Positions 40,152 to 50,481 of a stretch of 64,000 bases of DNA are shown piece by piece. This DNA comes from Trichomonas vaginalis G3. Lineage: Eukaryota; Parabasalia; Trichomonadida; Trichomonadidae. The notes under the pieces were generated by a model. That model saw nothing but the letters and a program-made list of their open reading frames with translations. It searched no databases and was not told the origin of the DNA. The stretch covers positions 30,209,896-30,273,895 of the forward strand of contig NC_067206.1 in NCBI RefSeq assembly GCF_026262505.1. The letters are read 5' to 3'. The position numbers were made by a program, and so were the translations under genes. Positions within the stretch are counted from its first letter, which is position 1; every line of letters starts with the position of its first letter.

Positions 40152-41669
40152 TTAAATATTATTTAAATATAATGGAGTAATAAAATAAATCGGAATTTCT
40201 ATTAATTTATTGTCAACTTCAACTAATACATTGCCGTTAATATATCTAACAAATTCAGCTATTGTGTCAAATCTTCGTCTTCTTTTTGTCATTGATTTAT
40301 CAGTTTTTCCATAATCGAGATGAATCAAAACTTTATCCCCTTGTTTAAAATTCATGAGCCCCGAATTAATTTGTTCACGTTTAACATCATTCAACCTTTC
40401 CATTTGCTTTCTAATATATTCCCATTCTTTTGAAATATCATTTTTCATTTCCACTGGTTTCATGTTAATAGTTCTATGCCATGTATTATTGTAATAATAT
40501 ACTAACTGCTGTATGATGGAGTCATGATTTCCATCCCAGTATATCTGACCGTTAACCCCTAACGCATCTCTAAGAGTTCTCATTACCGCATCAACTATTT
40601 TATTATGAAACGTATATGGAGAGGATGAGAAGTAAAAATTAATTTGTGGGAAATAATGAGTCATAACTGCCTGAAATCCTTTATCACCATCACCCCTGAT
40701 ATTATCTACTCTTTCATGATCTAGTAAGTATTGTATAGCTCTTCTTGTTTCCTGTTCTGTTTTCCCTTTCACCGGAATGCAATATAAATATCTAGTGTTA
40801 ATGTTAATGGCAAATAAATAAGTAATATTTCCTTTTGAATATTCCAGATGATCGATTTCGTATGAATATGGATATGGTGCAAATGATGGACGACTAAATT
40901 TTTCTTTTAATGGTTGAATTTTCGGGTCAATTGGTTTATTTAATATCTTGAAACCCTTTTTAAAATCTTTTTGTTTCTTTAATGTTTGAAATGGATATAA
41001 TAAAGTGAATGATGAAGGATTAACTGAAGGAGGAGGAGGTACTACTGTTGGAGGTTTTGGTGTTGCAAGTGGTTTAATTTTATCTGCTTTGATTTTGGAT
41101 TTCATTCCCCCCTTCATTAATTCTGGATGTATTCTATTCATTTGTTTTAAATATGCTGTATATAAAGGTTTGATATACTTTCCCGCTTCGAGTTTATGTT
41201 GAAGGATGAATTCCAAAAGTTGATCTTCATTTAAAAGTCGGGCTGAATGTGGTTTAACTAATGAATCATAAATTAAAGCTTGTGCATCATTTATGAGCTG
41301 CTGAACCTGGGTGTTTTGCACCTTTTGTTTTTGTTCCTTTTTTTTGTGGCTCAGGATTATATAATTTATATAATTCATCAATATCTTCTTCTGTTAATAC
41401 TTTATTTTTGAAATCTTTCAACTGTTTAAGTTGTGATTTAGTTTTTCCCTTTGAATATTCATTATTTTTAATTTTGTCTTTAATTTCAGAAATTATTTTA
41501 TTATGATATTTCAAAATTTCATTTTTATAATATGGATAATAATATTCCATATCATCACCCGTTATATTGTTATTATATTTTTGGAGATATGCTTTTAATT
41601 CATAATAATTAAGAAAATTTTGATTAAATACTAAATCATCAATTAAATTTTTAAATCTACGCTATTCAT
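40152..41669 (-). pseudogene. rve-type integrase, element C
   Basis: Spans about 500 codons. The N-terminal third is basic and helical (EILKYHNKIISEIKDKIKNN), followed by a proline-rich linker (PKPPTVVPPPPSVNP) and an rve core: YSYEIDHLEYSKG, INTRYLYCIPVKGKTEQE, IRGDGDKGFQAV, SPYTFHNKIVDAVMRTLRDAL. The C-terminal SH3-like part, FKQGDKVLIHLDYGK, binds DNA in related proteins. Related in outline to the A/B integrase but clearly another lineage. Broken, about two breaks. Confidence 0.8.
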
Positions 41670-41693
41670 TTATATAAAAATAAAATAAGTGTT

Positions 41694-44600
41694 TTAAATA
41701 AATGGCATACAACATCCATTTTCACAACATACAGCCTTAGTGTGTGCTCCTGTTAATGCAGTCTTACCAATTGTTAAGCGAGTCATTGACCCATTTTTAA
41801 GTTGTAAATTAATATTTTGACCATCAAATATCACTTTATCATTTATTATATCCAAATAATTTTTAGGTGTTAATTGCTTATTTTGTCGTAAACTAACACC
41901 TTTCATTTTTTGTGCAATCTTTTTGAAGGAGTCTTCACCAATCATTCCGTTGAATGATGTATAACACTTAGGCATAAAGCAACCATGTTATCACCTTGTT
42001 TCTCAATTGCTAAACCCAATAACTTCTTCTCATGTGCTTTTTCTTCAGCTTTATTCTTTAATTTAGGTTTAAATTTCTCATCAAAACAGAAGAAATCAAA
42101 TGGTGCGAATTTGAAAATGTTTTTATCATAAAATTGTTTATCGGTAACAATTGCTTGAAATGCTTGAGTGTTAGGAAGATTTGGTCGCCAGCGATTGCCC
42201 AATAAGATGAATCAGTATCACCTTCAATGAAATGAAAACGATTAACATTCATGCATTTATACATAAAATCATAAATGAAAACCAAATACCAGTATTTGCA
42301 TTATCTAAAGTGAAGAATGCCTCTTGTAAACATGTTTCACATCTATAAAATCTATCTTTAAGCATCAGTTGATATGTATCCTCACCTATTTCTCTTATGT
42401 TTTTAAACTTATTTGACATACATGCAACGCGTGACTTCTGTGCATTCATTATTTTAGTCTTTGCGTAATTTTGTGTATTCATTGCATCGTAACCATATGA
42501 TCCATTAAGCGAAATCTTGCAAAATAAACTTTTTCCTTTATTTCCTTCTAATTCAGCCTTTTGTCTTTCGTTCATAAATTTGTTCGCAAATTCATTAAAA
42601 CAAGTGTTTTTCGTAAATGTTAAAATTGATTGAATGTCATCAATGATAAAATGAAATCTGTCGATTAGATACCAAAGATAATAAGAAGAAAATGGTTGAT
42701 ATTGGTTGTGTGTTGATGCTAACTGAGTTAATTTTCTCTGTTTCTGGTCAACTGGTAGATTGTTTGATTTCATGTAATTATACATAAAACCGCCAATTGT
42801 TTTTTCATCTGTGATAATATCTAAGTTTCTTATTATCGGTAAAAAGTTTATGTAATCATTAATGTATTTTTCATCAATGTGACCCTTTACTTCAGCCACG
42901 AATAAAGTATTTTTCTTTCTAATAATTCCTAAAGCTTTTGCTTTCTTTGTTGCTGTATCACAAATGATAACACCATTCAATCTTCCCGGCATATACATTT
43001 TATGGTCAGTATATTGAATGAAATCATGAGGATTTGATGAAAATGATGAAGGATATAATGAATTGAAATCAACACCAACGAAATGAGTCATGATGTTGGA
43101 AGTGTCCTCATTTGATACTGTTTTAGTTTCTGGACTATATGAAAGTTTATTAATGTGCGTGATTCCTTTAAGATTTACTCTATGTTGAACATTTGATAGA
43201 CCACCAGTAATTCCATTACGGAGGATGTGATACGCTTCCACTGAATCTAAAGTCATTGGTAAATTATTTTTTAATGCATAATTTCTTAAATTGATTCTTA
43301 AACGTTGAACATCTTCATCTTTATTTGATTTTACGACATTGCAATAACAACACATTAACTGACAATTTTCTTTAGTATGTGGTTTTTCATTATCAATTCT
43401 ATCCAATGTTGGTTTATTTGCATATGTAAACGCTTTACCACACATTTTACATTTAGATGAAAGGATTAAATCGTGATATATTGATATCATCCATTGAAAC
43501 ATTATTTTTGGTATCTCTTTTCCTTTTCATCTTGTTTCTTATATGATTCAATTTTATATTTCCAATACTTTTTCGTTAATTCAAAACTTGATTCCACATT
43601 TTCTTCTTCTGGATATGTTTCGTTAGGATTGAAGTCTTATATGCTAAGCGTAACGAATCATTGATGCATTAGATGATAATGAAAGATTATGGAGCATGTC
43701 AATTTTATAAACAAATGTTTCTTCAATAATTTTATCAATTGGGTCAATCATAATTTCAACGTCTTTATTGCAATAATGAATAAAATATTCTAATCTATTC
43801 TCAAAATTTTTAGCATCATTGAGATATATTTGATAATCACTATCTGATATAGTTTCTTGGTTAATGCTGAATAAAATGAATCTTGAGTGAATGGTTCCTT
43901 TTATATAATTCTTCTTCGTAATTTTCCCATGTGATGAATTGATATGGGAAAAAGGATTTAACACGTGTTTTATTGTTTCCGAAATCTTGAGTGAATTGGT
44001 CTAATGTCCCACCCGCTATATAATTTCTGATGTCAATAAATCTCAATTCATATGGAACGTTTGTTTTCTTTACAATGATTTGCTTAAATTGTGAAGAAGA
44101 ACCCAGCATTGATTTTATCTTCCATTTTGCAGTATTTAAATCACGAAGAATTAAATTTAAATCAAACTTTCCCGAATTAAAACCTATGATATTCACTTTA
44201 TTGAATTCCTCATCTAGAAGTTCTTTAAATGCTTCCTTCTGTTTCTCATTTAATGTATTCATTAATTCTTCATATTGTTCAATATTTGATTTAGCAACTA
44301 ATGAACAGGTTGAAAATAAAAATTCAATCCAATCAGAGATGAACGAATCACTTGATGTTAAGCAAAAATTCCTTGTATATGTTTTATCGTTTAATTTAAC
44401 CGTTGATGATACCATAAATGGTTTTAAGTAAGCGTTCAAAGTTGCACATTCAGAAAGTAGAAGTTCTTCTTTAGTCTCTAATGTTTCGAAGTCAAAAGTA
44501 ATATAATATCTTGTTGGTTTATAATATTCCTGCAAATTATGTGCTAATAGCCACTGATATATCTTCTGTTTCGTGATATGTGGTGCATATGGTTGTTGTG

Positions 44601-45125
44601 TGTTTTGCAATTGAACGTCTTGAATTAATCTTCCATTATTTTCTTTACATTTCTCACAATGTTTTAAAAATCTTCTTTGGTTTTTCCTTTCTGGATCATC
44701 ACGGATAGAATATACTTCTTCTTTGCAAAAGGAGCAAACTTTATATCCTGTGAGTGCTTCAACGTCTGTTATTCTGTCAGCGTGAAGTTTTCCACATGGA
44801 CTCTGTGTTAATAAAATATTTACTGTTTCAAATTCTGGATCTATCATTATTGATTCCACTAATGGAAAGTCTACCTTATTTATGTCCACGTCTTCTGGTT
44901 GAGGATCACAATAATAAAATCAATATTAACGTTTAACATTCTTGCTAACCTCTCACTTTCTGATGAAATGTCAAACCCTTCATATGCATCTATGGCTTCA
45001 TTTAAATAACTTCTACGAGTTTTAGGATTAACACCATCAGGAATGTTATAGAAGCGTTTAAATAACCTTCTACCTTCTGCTCTAATTTGATTATCATTCA
45101 TTTTAGCCGTTCCGTTTTTGTTCAT
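41694..45125 (-). pseudogene. Protein-primed DNA polymerase B with HNH-like cluster, element C
   Basis: Spans about 1,140 codons, a usual Polinton polymerase length. Exonuclease signatures: ITFDFETLE (near 44490), IIGFNSGKFDLN, and HYCNKDVEIM. A zinc cluster (about 43335-43460) with CKMCG, LDRIDNEKPHTKENC and CCYCN is HNH/endonuclease VII-like. Palm motifs: GVDFNSLYPS (A, near 43065), LNGSYGYDA (B, near 42490) and GDTDSSYW (C, near 42210). Another CSFCK/CEKCK pair sits near the start. It would copy the element from a protein primer. Broken, about five breaks. Confidence 0.88.
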
Positions 45126-45170
45126 TTATGTAAGAATAAAAATTAAAAAATAAAAATAAAGTTTATTTTT

Positions 45171-45207
45171 TAAAGTCTGAGACTCAGAGAGTCCAGGGCT
45201 AAAGTCC
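45171..45207. repeat. Hairpin train at the 3' end of the 45199 gene
   Basis: Read on the minus strand: GGACT-tta-GCCC (degenerate, contains the TAG stop of the gene), then TG, then GACTC-tct-GAGTC, then a partial AGACT-tta-A. Same unit size and spacer as the train at 26950. Confidence 0.65.
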
Positions 45208-46335
45208 ATAAAATGAATTAAGAACACATAAATTTTTATCATCTGCGACGTGACGAATACATTTTAATTTACTCAAGAATGCGTACCCTGATACATTAAA
45301 TCTAATTCCTGTCTTATTTAATTTCACAACTTTGAAAAGGAATGTATGAATAGCTATGAAATGATGACGAGATGATTTATGTGTTGCTTCCATTTTTTCT
45401 GAAATAAATGAATAAATATAATGTTTATAAGTTTTCATATCTTTTATGTTCTTAATAACGAATGGAATAGATCTTTCCACTTCGTCCTCCTTCGGAGCTG
45501 TTCTTTCATATGAAACATCAACGGTATCTTCAACAATGAAACCACAATCACATAAAATTTTATATGTACCAATTGTTTCTTTTGATATTTTATCTAACAA
45601 ATCAAAAACTTTATCAACACCTGTACATTTATTTAAATAATAATTTGTGTAAATATCATGGTCTTCTTTCTTAATCGTATTTGTTGCATATGTCACGTTT
45701 TTCAGTGCTTTTTTGAATTTTTCAGAATCAAGAGGAGGTGAAAGTAATATACATGGATAATCTCCATCGTCAATAAATTGTAACTTATGTTTATGAATAA
45801 ATTTTGTGCCTTCTTCTGAAAGTGTTTCGTCAATATCACCATCTAATAAATTTTTAGTAGATTCCAAAAAGTAATTTTTATATCTTTCCTCATGTGATTT
45901 TTGAACTTCTGATTCTGAAGCTGGGATATTCATTAAATCCTCTACTTCATTTTCAGCATTTCTTAATTCTTTAATTTTTTCATCTATTTCATCTCTTAAT
46001 TGTTCCAATTTCTCAATCTCATCGTTATAATATTCATCTTGTTTAATTTTTTCTTCAAAATATTCAGGAGGTGTTTCAAGGCTCTCTGAGCCCAGGTCCT
46101 CTGGACCATAAAGAGGAATATTCTCCTGTTTTTCAACTTTTTTGGGATATAAATATCTCATTATAGCCTTTTTAGTAATTGGTCCGTTATATTTAAATTC
46201 ATTCAACAATCTGGAAAACTCTTTCACATTCTGCATATATGTTGGATAAGAACCGTCTCCAAAATTTTCTAAAATATTTTCTAATTCTGAATTAGTGAAC
46301 TTTAAAGATTTCAATGAATTAGTTGTTATACTCAT
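45199..46335 (-). CDS. Unknown 378-residue protein upstream of the polymerase
   Basis: Looks whole. The N-terminal region reads NSELENILENFGDGSYPTYM, followed by an acidic coiled coil (IEKLEQLRDEIDEKIKELRN), then a C-terminal domain with KHKLQFIDDGDYPCILLSPP, TYKILCDCGFIVEDTVDVSY and HKSSRHHFIAIHTFLFKVV. No family recognised. The place just upstream of the polymerase on the same strand would fit a terminal-protein or replication factor, as a guess. Codons 77-86 are encoded by two mini-hairpins (46080-46107). Confidence 0.55.
   Translation of the reverse strand: MSITTNSLKSLKFTNSELENILENFGDGSYPTYMQNVKEFSRLLNEFKYNGPITKKAIMRYLYPKKVEKQENIPLYGPEDLGSESLETPPEYFEEKIKQDEYYNDEIEKLEQLRDEIDEKIKELRNAENEVEDLMNIPASESEVQKSHEERYKNYFLESTKNLLDGDIDETLSEEGTKFIHKHKLQFIDDGDYPCILLSPPLDSEKFKKALKNVTYATNTIKKEDHDIYTNYYLNKCTGVDKVFDLLDKISKETIGTYKILCDCGFIVEDTVDVSYERTAPKEDEVERSIPFVIKNIKDMKTYKHYIYSFISEKMEATHKSSRHHFIAIHTFLFKVVKLNKTGIRFNVSGYAFLSKLKCIRHVADDKNLCVLNSFYGL
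46080..46107. repeat. Two mini-hairpins inside a coding region
   Basis: GGCTC-tct-GAGCC, CA, GGTCC-tct-GGACC: two perfect 13-nt hairpins exactly 15 nt apart, as in the stop-codon trains, but in frame within the gene at 45199. Confidence 0.8.
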
Positions 46336-46369
46336 TTATTATAAAATAAAAGATAAAAAATATTTTTGA

Positions 46370-46622
46370 TTAATAAGGAATTAATTTCATTTTATGTCTT
46401 ATAATGTGCGCATATGTATTTAAAAGGCATTCATTGAATTGCTTTTCAATCTCTTTCTTTTTTTCATCTTCGAATATTATATCATTTTCATGTTCGAAGC
46501 TTGTAAGTTTGTTATCTTCAAATATTATATTAGTTTCATATATCAAATTATGATATCGGTCATATTCTTTTAAGTGATAAATAAATACAAAATTTACGGT
46601 TCCTTTAATTTTAAATTCAAAA

Positions 46623-46625
<3 letters not shown>
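46370..46625 (-). pseudogene. Element C gene cut by the insertion of Maverick B
   Basis: An open minus-strand frame of about 80 codons (NFVFIYHLKEYDRYHNLIYE ... IIRHKMKLIPY) ends at 46370 and runs, upstream, straight into the A tract of element B. Its 5' part should lie beyond B, outside the window. The charged repeat FEDNKLTSFEHENDIIFEDE is notable. No family recognised. Confidence 0.55.
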
Positions 46626-46629
<4 letters not shown>

Positions 46630-46653
<24 letters not shown>

Positions 46654-46699
46654 GGTATTGGGGCTTCCAGGCACTTCGTGCCCTCTAGCCCCGAAGATG
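46630..46699 (+). repeat. Left terminal repeat of Maverick B
   Basis: A long A tract (46630-46653, part of which may belong to the target) is followed by GGTATTGGGGCTTCC and the hairpin GGCAC-ttc-GTGCC. It is the inverse of the right end of A, with similarity to about GAAGATGTTT at 46702. The nested stems could extrude as a cruciform or mark the end for a terminal protein or the integrase; that role is inferred. Confidence 0.85.
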
Positions 46700-46754
46700 T
46701 TTTGTCACTTTTCTGTCACTTTTTCAGGGAAAAAACATTTTTATTAAATATAAA

Positions 46755-47575
46755 ATGAATTTTACAAAACCACCGTTACCCTTCTTTGGAAATAAGAGTA
46801 GATGTAAAGATATTCTATTGAGAGAACTTAAGAAACTACCGAATGGTCTAACATTTGTAGATTTGTTCGGTGGAAGTTTCTATATATCTCATTTGTGCCA
46901 TACTGTATTTCCTGACTCAAAGATTATATGCAATGACTTCGACAACTATATGAACCGTCTCAAACATATACCAGACACAAACAAAATATTGAAAGAGTTA
47001 AAAGAAAAGATACCTATAGGCAAGATGGAACGTATACCATTAGATAAGAAAAATACTGTCAGAGAGGTTTTGAAAAAAAGCAGAGTATATTGACTGGGAT
47101 AGTATATCTTCTAGACTATTATATAGTGGTGCTATAAGAGTTCATGACATTGAAACACTTATGTCAAAAGTTTTATATCTTAACTATACAAAGGTTTTCA
47201 AAGAGAACATAGAAAAATATACTGAGGGTATAGAGTTTGTGAGATGTCGTTGGACAGAGTTGTATGAAAAAATATAAAAACAAGGAAAATGTTTTCTTTA
47301 TAGTAGACCCGCCGTTCTATAACACATGGGATTTTCAATACCAAGTAGACTGGACTTTGAGAGACTCTTTAGAAACTTTAGACGTTTTACATAACCATCC
47401 ATGCTTTTACTTTACATCCGATAAAAGTGGTTTGGAAAGTGTCATGAGATGGTTAGAGGATATGCATGACTATGAGTTTAGATACGATAAGATAGAATAT
47501 GAGAGAGGTCCTATAAACTGGAGAAAGTGTCACAACAAAGAAATTTTATTGGTAAGTAAATGTGGTTTGAAATAG
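46755..47575 (+). pseudogene. D12-class N6-adenine DNA methyltransferase, element B
   Basis: First gene of the element. Signatures in order: KPPLPFFGNKSR (SAM-binding start), FVDLFGGSF (motif I), and FIVDPPFYNTW (DPPY motif IV), then a Dam-like end with FYFTSDKSG. It methylates adenine in DNA (family knowledge). T. vaginalis DNA is rich in 6-methyladenine, so an element-borne enzyme could mark or hide element DNA. Preceded by a short AT-rich leader 55 bases after the terminal repeat. Broken, about two breaks. A should have it outside the window. Confidence 0.85.
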
Positions 47576-47691
47576 GACTACTTGTTTTAGGTTTTTTCCA
47601 TTGTGTCATTTATTTATTTGACGTGGCAGAAAGGTACAGAGAATATGAAGATGAACCATTGCCTGCAAATGTTCAGCATATGTACTCGTAA
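47560..47691 (+). CDS. Small single-pass membrane protein
   Basis: 43 codons overlapping the methyltransferase stop. It begins MWFEIGLLVLGFFHCVIYLF, one clear membrane segment, and ends in a charged tail with YREYEDEPLPANV. Too small for family assignment; such small membrane proteins occur in DNA-virus-like elements. The next gene follows after 23 bases. Confidence 0.5.
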   Translation: MWFEIGLLVLGFFHCVIYLFDVAERYREYEDEPLPANVQHMYS

Positions 47692-47714
47692 GAGATATTT
47701 TTATCTAATATTAA

Positions 47715-48077
47715 ATGGACGCACAGAACTTAGCGAATGCACAGCAACCTGGACAACCAAACCCAGAGAATATTCCAAATGAAGTTAGAATACAAACTGC
47801 AATGGCAAACTATGGTCAAGTGCCAACAGATGTACAAATGCAAACTGCCATGTCAAATGACGCTGCGTTAGGTTTGCCACCATGGTATGCAAATATGAGA
47901 TGGAAAGAGTTTTATACAAACCCTGAAGTGGGATATAAACAACTCTATGCAGATGACGCGAACACAGGAGTTGACCCGGAATATGTTTTCTACCAGAGGA
48001 GAAATAGAATGTATGAGCTCCAGTTAAAGAATGCAATGGAACTCAGAAGGAAACGTAAGAGACTAGGCGGACATTAG
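47715..48077 (+). CDS. Unknown 120-residue protein
   Basis: Looks whole. A near repeat, NEVRIQTAMANYGQVP and TDVQMQTAMSND, lies in the N-terminal third; then LPPWYANMRWKEFYTNPEVG and a basic end, ELRRKRKRLGGH. Preceded by TTTTTATCTAATATTAAATG. Possibly a DNA-contacting virion protein; not recognised. Confidence 0.5.
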   Translation: MDAQNLANAQQPGQPNPENIPNEVRIQTAMANYGQVPTDVQMQTAMSNDAALGLPPWYANMRWKEFYTNPEVGYKQLYADDANTGVDPEYVFYQRRNRMYELQLKNAMELRRKRKRLGGH

Positions 48078-48095
48078 ATTTTTACATATAGTAAA

Positions 48096-48338
48096 ATGGG
48101 CTTCTTCAGTAGTATTGGAAACTTCTTTCGAAATGTTGGAAGAGGTATATGGAATGGAATAAAATCTGTCGGAAGAGGAGTATGGAACGGAGTCAAAAAT
48201 ATTGGTAAAAGAGTAGGTCAGTTCGTTGGTATTATACCTAAAGACCCTGAACCAGAAGAACAAGCTCCTGTTATACAACAGCCTGAACCTGCACCGCAGT
48301 CTAGTTGGCAACCAAATCCAACACCTCAACCGTATTAA
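48096..48338 (+). CDS. Amphipathic lytic-type protein, element B
   Basis: 80 residues. Three internal repeats (NVGRGIWNGIK, SVGRGVWNGVK, NIGKRVGQFVG) build a cationic amphipathic helix after MGFFSSIGNFF; the second half is P/E/Q-rich. It resembles in plan the element C proteins at 27460 and 27717 and the pVI-like proteins of adenoviruses. Membrane-active entry role inferred. It converges with the gene at 48341, leaving 2 bases between. Confidence 0.6.
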   Translation: MGFFSSIGNFFRNVGRGIWNGIKSVGRGVWNGVKNIGKRVGQFVGIIPKDPEPEEQAPVIQQPEPAPQSSWQPNPTPQPY

Positions 48339-48340
48339 AA

Positions 48341-49189
48341 TTATATTTTTACCGTTCGATAGTAGTTGTATATGAAACTAAGTTCTAAGTAAAACGCATG
48401 GTATAATGGAACTATTCTCTTTCTTCCATCTGTTGTAAACCATACTTGAAAGTCTGAAATACTTCCACTCGGTGGTTCATATAGCTTTGTAGGTTTTTCG
48501 TAAAAGTCATTTGCCAAGCATAAAAAAGAGTTTTGTGCACCAGAAAATGAAGCATGAACTATAATAGCATCTGAGTCGAAAACATTTTCATATGTTCCAT
48601 TAGGGTTTTCGACTTCATAAAAGTTCGGGTGTACTGGATATTCTGCAGGCTGATTTAACATCCTCAAAAATCTATACCATGCCAAGTTGTTATATTTTGT
48701 AGAAATATAAACGTCTTCTCCAAGGTCTTCTATTCTATTGATTTTAACAGTTGCATTTTTCCTGTCATATAAAATATCGAGATGGTACTCTCCTTCGTCA
48801 ATGTTGTACTGTTTTGCATATTCGAGATAGATATCGTTTATTTTTTCTTGAAAAGCTTGAAGAGTTGTTTCTAAGTTTACAAGCAAACTAACTTGTAAAA
48901 GTTTTCCCTGTACAAATTTCTCATACGTACGTTTTTCTTTGTTATAGTATCGAATTTCAAAAGCGACCGTAAATGGGAAACCATGTATGGCTTCTGAAAT
49001 GAACTTCATTCTACGAAAGCCAACAGCTTTTGTGACGGATGGATCTCTTAACCATCTTAGTGGGTAGTCAAAACGATAGCCTTCATGCTTTACGGTCTCT
49101 GTCTCAAACTTTTGACCGACATTCGTAAAAAGTTCATCTAATGGTTTAGTTGTAGCAACTCTTGAATTTTCTTTTTCTATTGAAAGCAT
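48341..49189 (-). CDS. Structural-type protein, paralog of the 54870 gene
   Basis: 282 residues, looks whole. It shares with the 286-residue protein at 54870-55730 TKPLDELFTN, YRFDYPLRWL, AVGFRR, HASFSGAQNSFLCL and the end YEPPSGSISDFQVWFTTDG, FYLELSFIYNY. Differences are spread along the length, so the duplication is old compared with the A-B split. Divergent from the fibre gene with 18 bases between start codons, suggesting joint control of two particle proteins. Confidence 0.6.
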   Translation of the reverse strand: MLSIEKENSRVATTKPLDELFTNVGQKFETETVKHEGYRFDYPLRWLRDPSVTKAVGFRRMKFISEAIHGFPFTVAFEIRYYNKEKRTYEKFVQGKLLQVSLLVNLETTLQAFQEKINDIYLEYAKQYNIDEGEYHLDILYDRKNATVKINRIEDLGEDVYISTKYNNLAWYRFLRMLNQPAEYPVHPNFYEVENPNGTYENVFDSDAIIVHASFSGAQNSFLCLANDFYEKPTKLYEPPSGSISDFQVWFTTDGRKRIVPLYHAFYLELSFIYNYYRTVKI

Positions 49190-49207
49190 TTTTTATCTAG
49201 AATAAAA

Positions 49208-50481
49208 ATGTCGAAAGAAACAGCGTCTATGAGAGAAATACAACACAACCGACAACTCATTGTACAAGCTCTAAATAAGAACACAACAAACTTTTCAAAC
49301 TATTCTAAGATATCTGAGTCATTGAAAGAAGGAAACTTAAAACTGACGATAAACCCAATGACAGACGAGTTTCTGTTTCAAGACAGTAAGAACCATACTG
49401 TTTGTATAAATCCAACAAAAAGAACTTTAAACGAGAAACCTATAGATGAACTTCTTTTGAAAGCAGATGTTAACAACAAAGCTGACAAAGAGTATGTCAT
49501 TGAAAAAGTTCAAGAAGAACATGACAGAGCAGATGCAACATATGCAACAAAAAACATACTCATCCTGAACTAGCAGACAAAACATATGTTGACAATAAAA
49601 TGTCAAGTGAAGTGACAAGAGCTGAAAACGAATATTCTAAAAAGACTCATATACATACCATTGCAAATATTACAAACTTACAAGAAACCTTAAACAGGAA
49701 AAGTGACGTTGGACATACACATACCATTGCAAATATTACAAACTTACAAGAAACCTTAAACAAGAAAAGTGACGTTGGACATACACACGATTTCTTCGCA
49801 ACTGTTGGTATAGAAAATATTGCAGGAACGGTTGAAGAACCTGATGGAACTGGTGGGGATGTATTAAATTGGAAACCTCCTAACTTTCCACAAGGTTTAA
49901 CATCGGAGGATGACATAACGACGATGAAATACACTAGATGTAGAAATGTCTATGTCATGGAGGATGAAAACAAAGTTAAATTCACTGCTCAAGATTTATA
50001 TGATAAAAAAGCTGACAAAACAGAGCTTCAAACGTTAAAGACAGAAATACTTCAAACACTATATCCTATAGGTTCTATTTACACGTCAATGAACTCTACC
50101 AGACCAGAAGTAGTACTTGGTCTCGGAACTTGGACTCAAATAGTCGACAGGTTTTTGTATTGTGCAAACTCTTCAAAGGAAACAGGTGGAAGTAAAACGA
50201 TTTCAGGTGAAAACTTACCTGCGCATAGTCACTACGTAGATTTAAGTACATCTCAAGCAGGTTGGCATAAGCATAGATATTGGGATTGGTCAGCAATGAT
50301 AAAAGGTAAAGGATATGATGTTAAAAACAACGTTAAGTTTGCTATAGATTGTTACTGGAGTAACACTGAGGGAGGAGGAAACCATACACATCGCGTTTCA
50401 GGGTATACGCAAACAACGGGACAAAGTAAAGACTACATGCCACCTTACATGACAGTTTACGCATGGTATAGAAATGCTTAG
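49208..50481 (+). pseudogene. Collar-domain fibre protein, element B
   Basis: Sister of the gene at 53. The N-terminal 115 residues and the C-terminal collar domain are nearly the same; the shaft in between has two HTHTIANITNLQETLNKKSD units instead of the longer KAD-repeat part in A. The shaft length therefore differs between copies, as in phage fibres that change host range. Broken, about one break. Confidence 0.85.

Larger units (their letters stand above)
21233..46629. mobile_element. Maverick/Polinton element C, interrupted by a MULE
   Basis: A second Maverick family. It encodes a capsid-type protein, A32 ATPase, penton-like protein, collar fibre, primase-helicase, integrase and classical protein-primed polymerase B, in an order unlike A and B. 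Codon choice is more AT-rich than in A or B. I find no terminal repeats of its own; elements A and B each abut an open reading frame at its two sides, so its true ends probably lie beyond them, outside the window. About 20 kb is visible once the MULE is left out. It is broken, with about a dozen breaks, and it is older than the A, B and MULE insertions. Confidence 0.8.
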
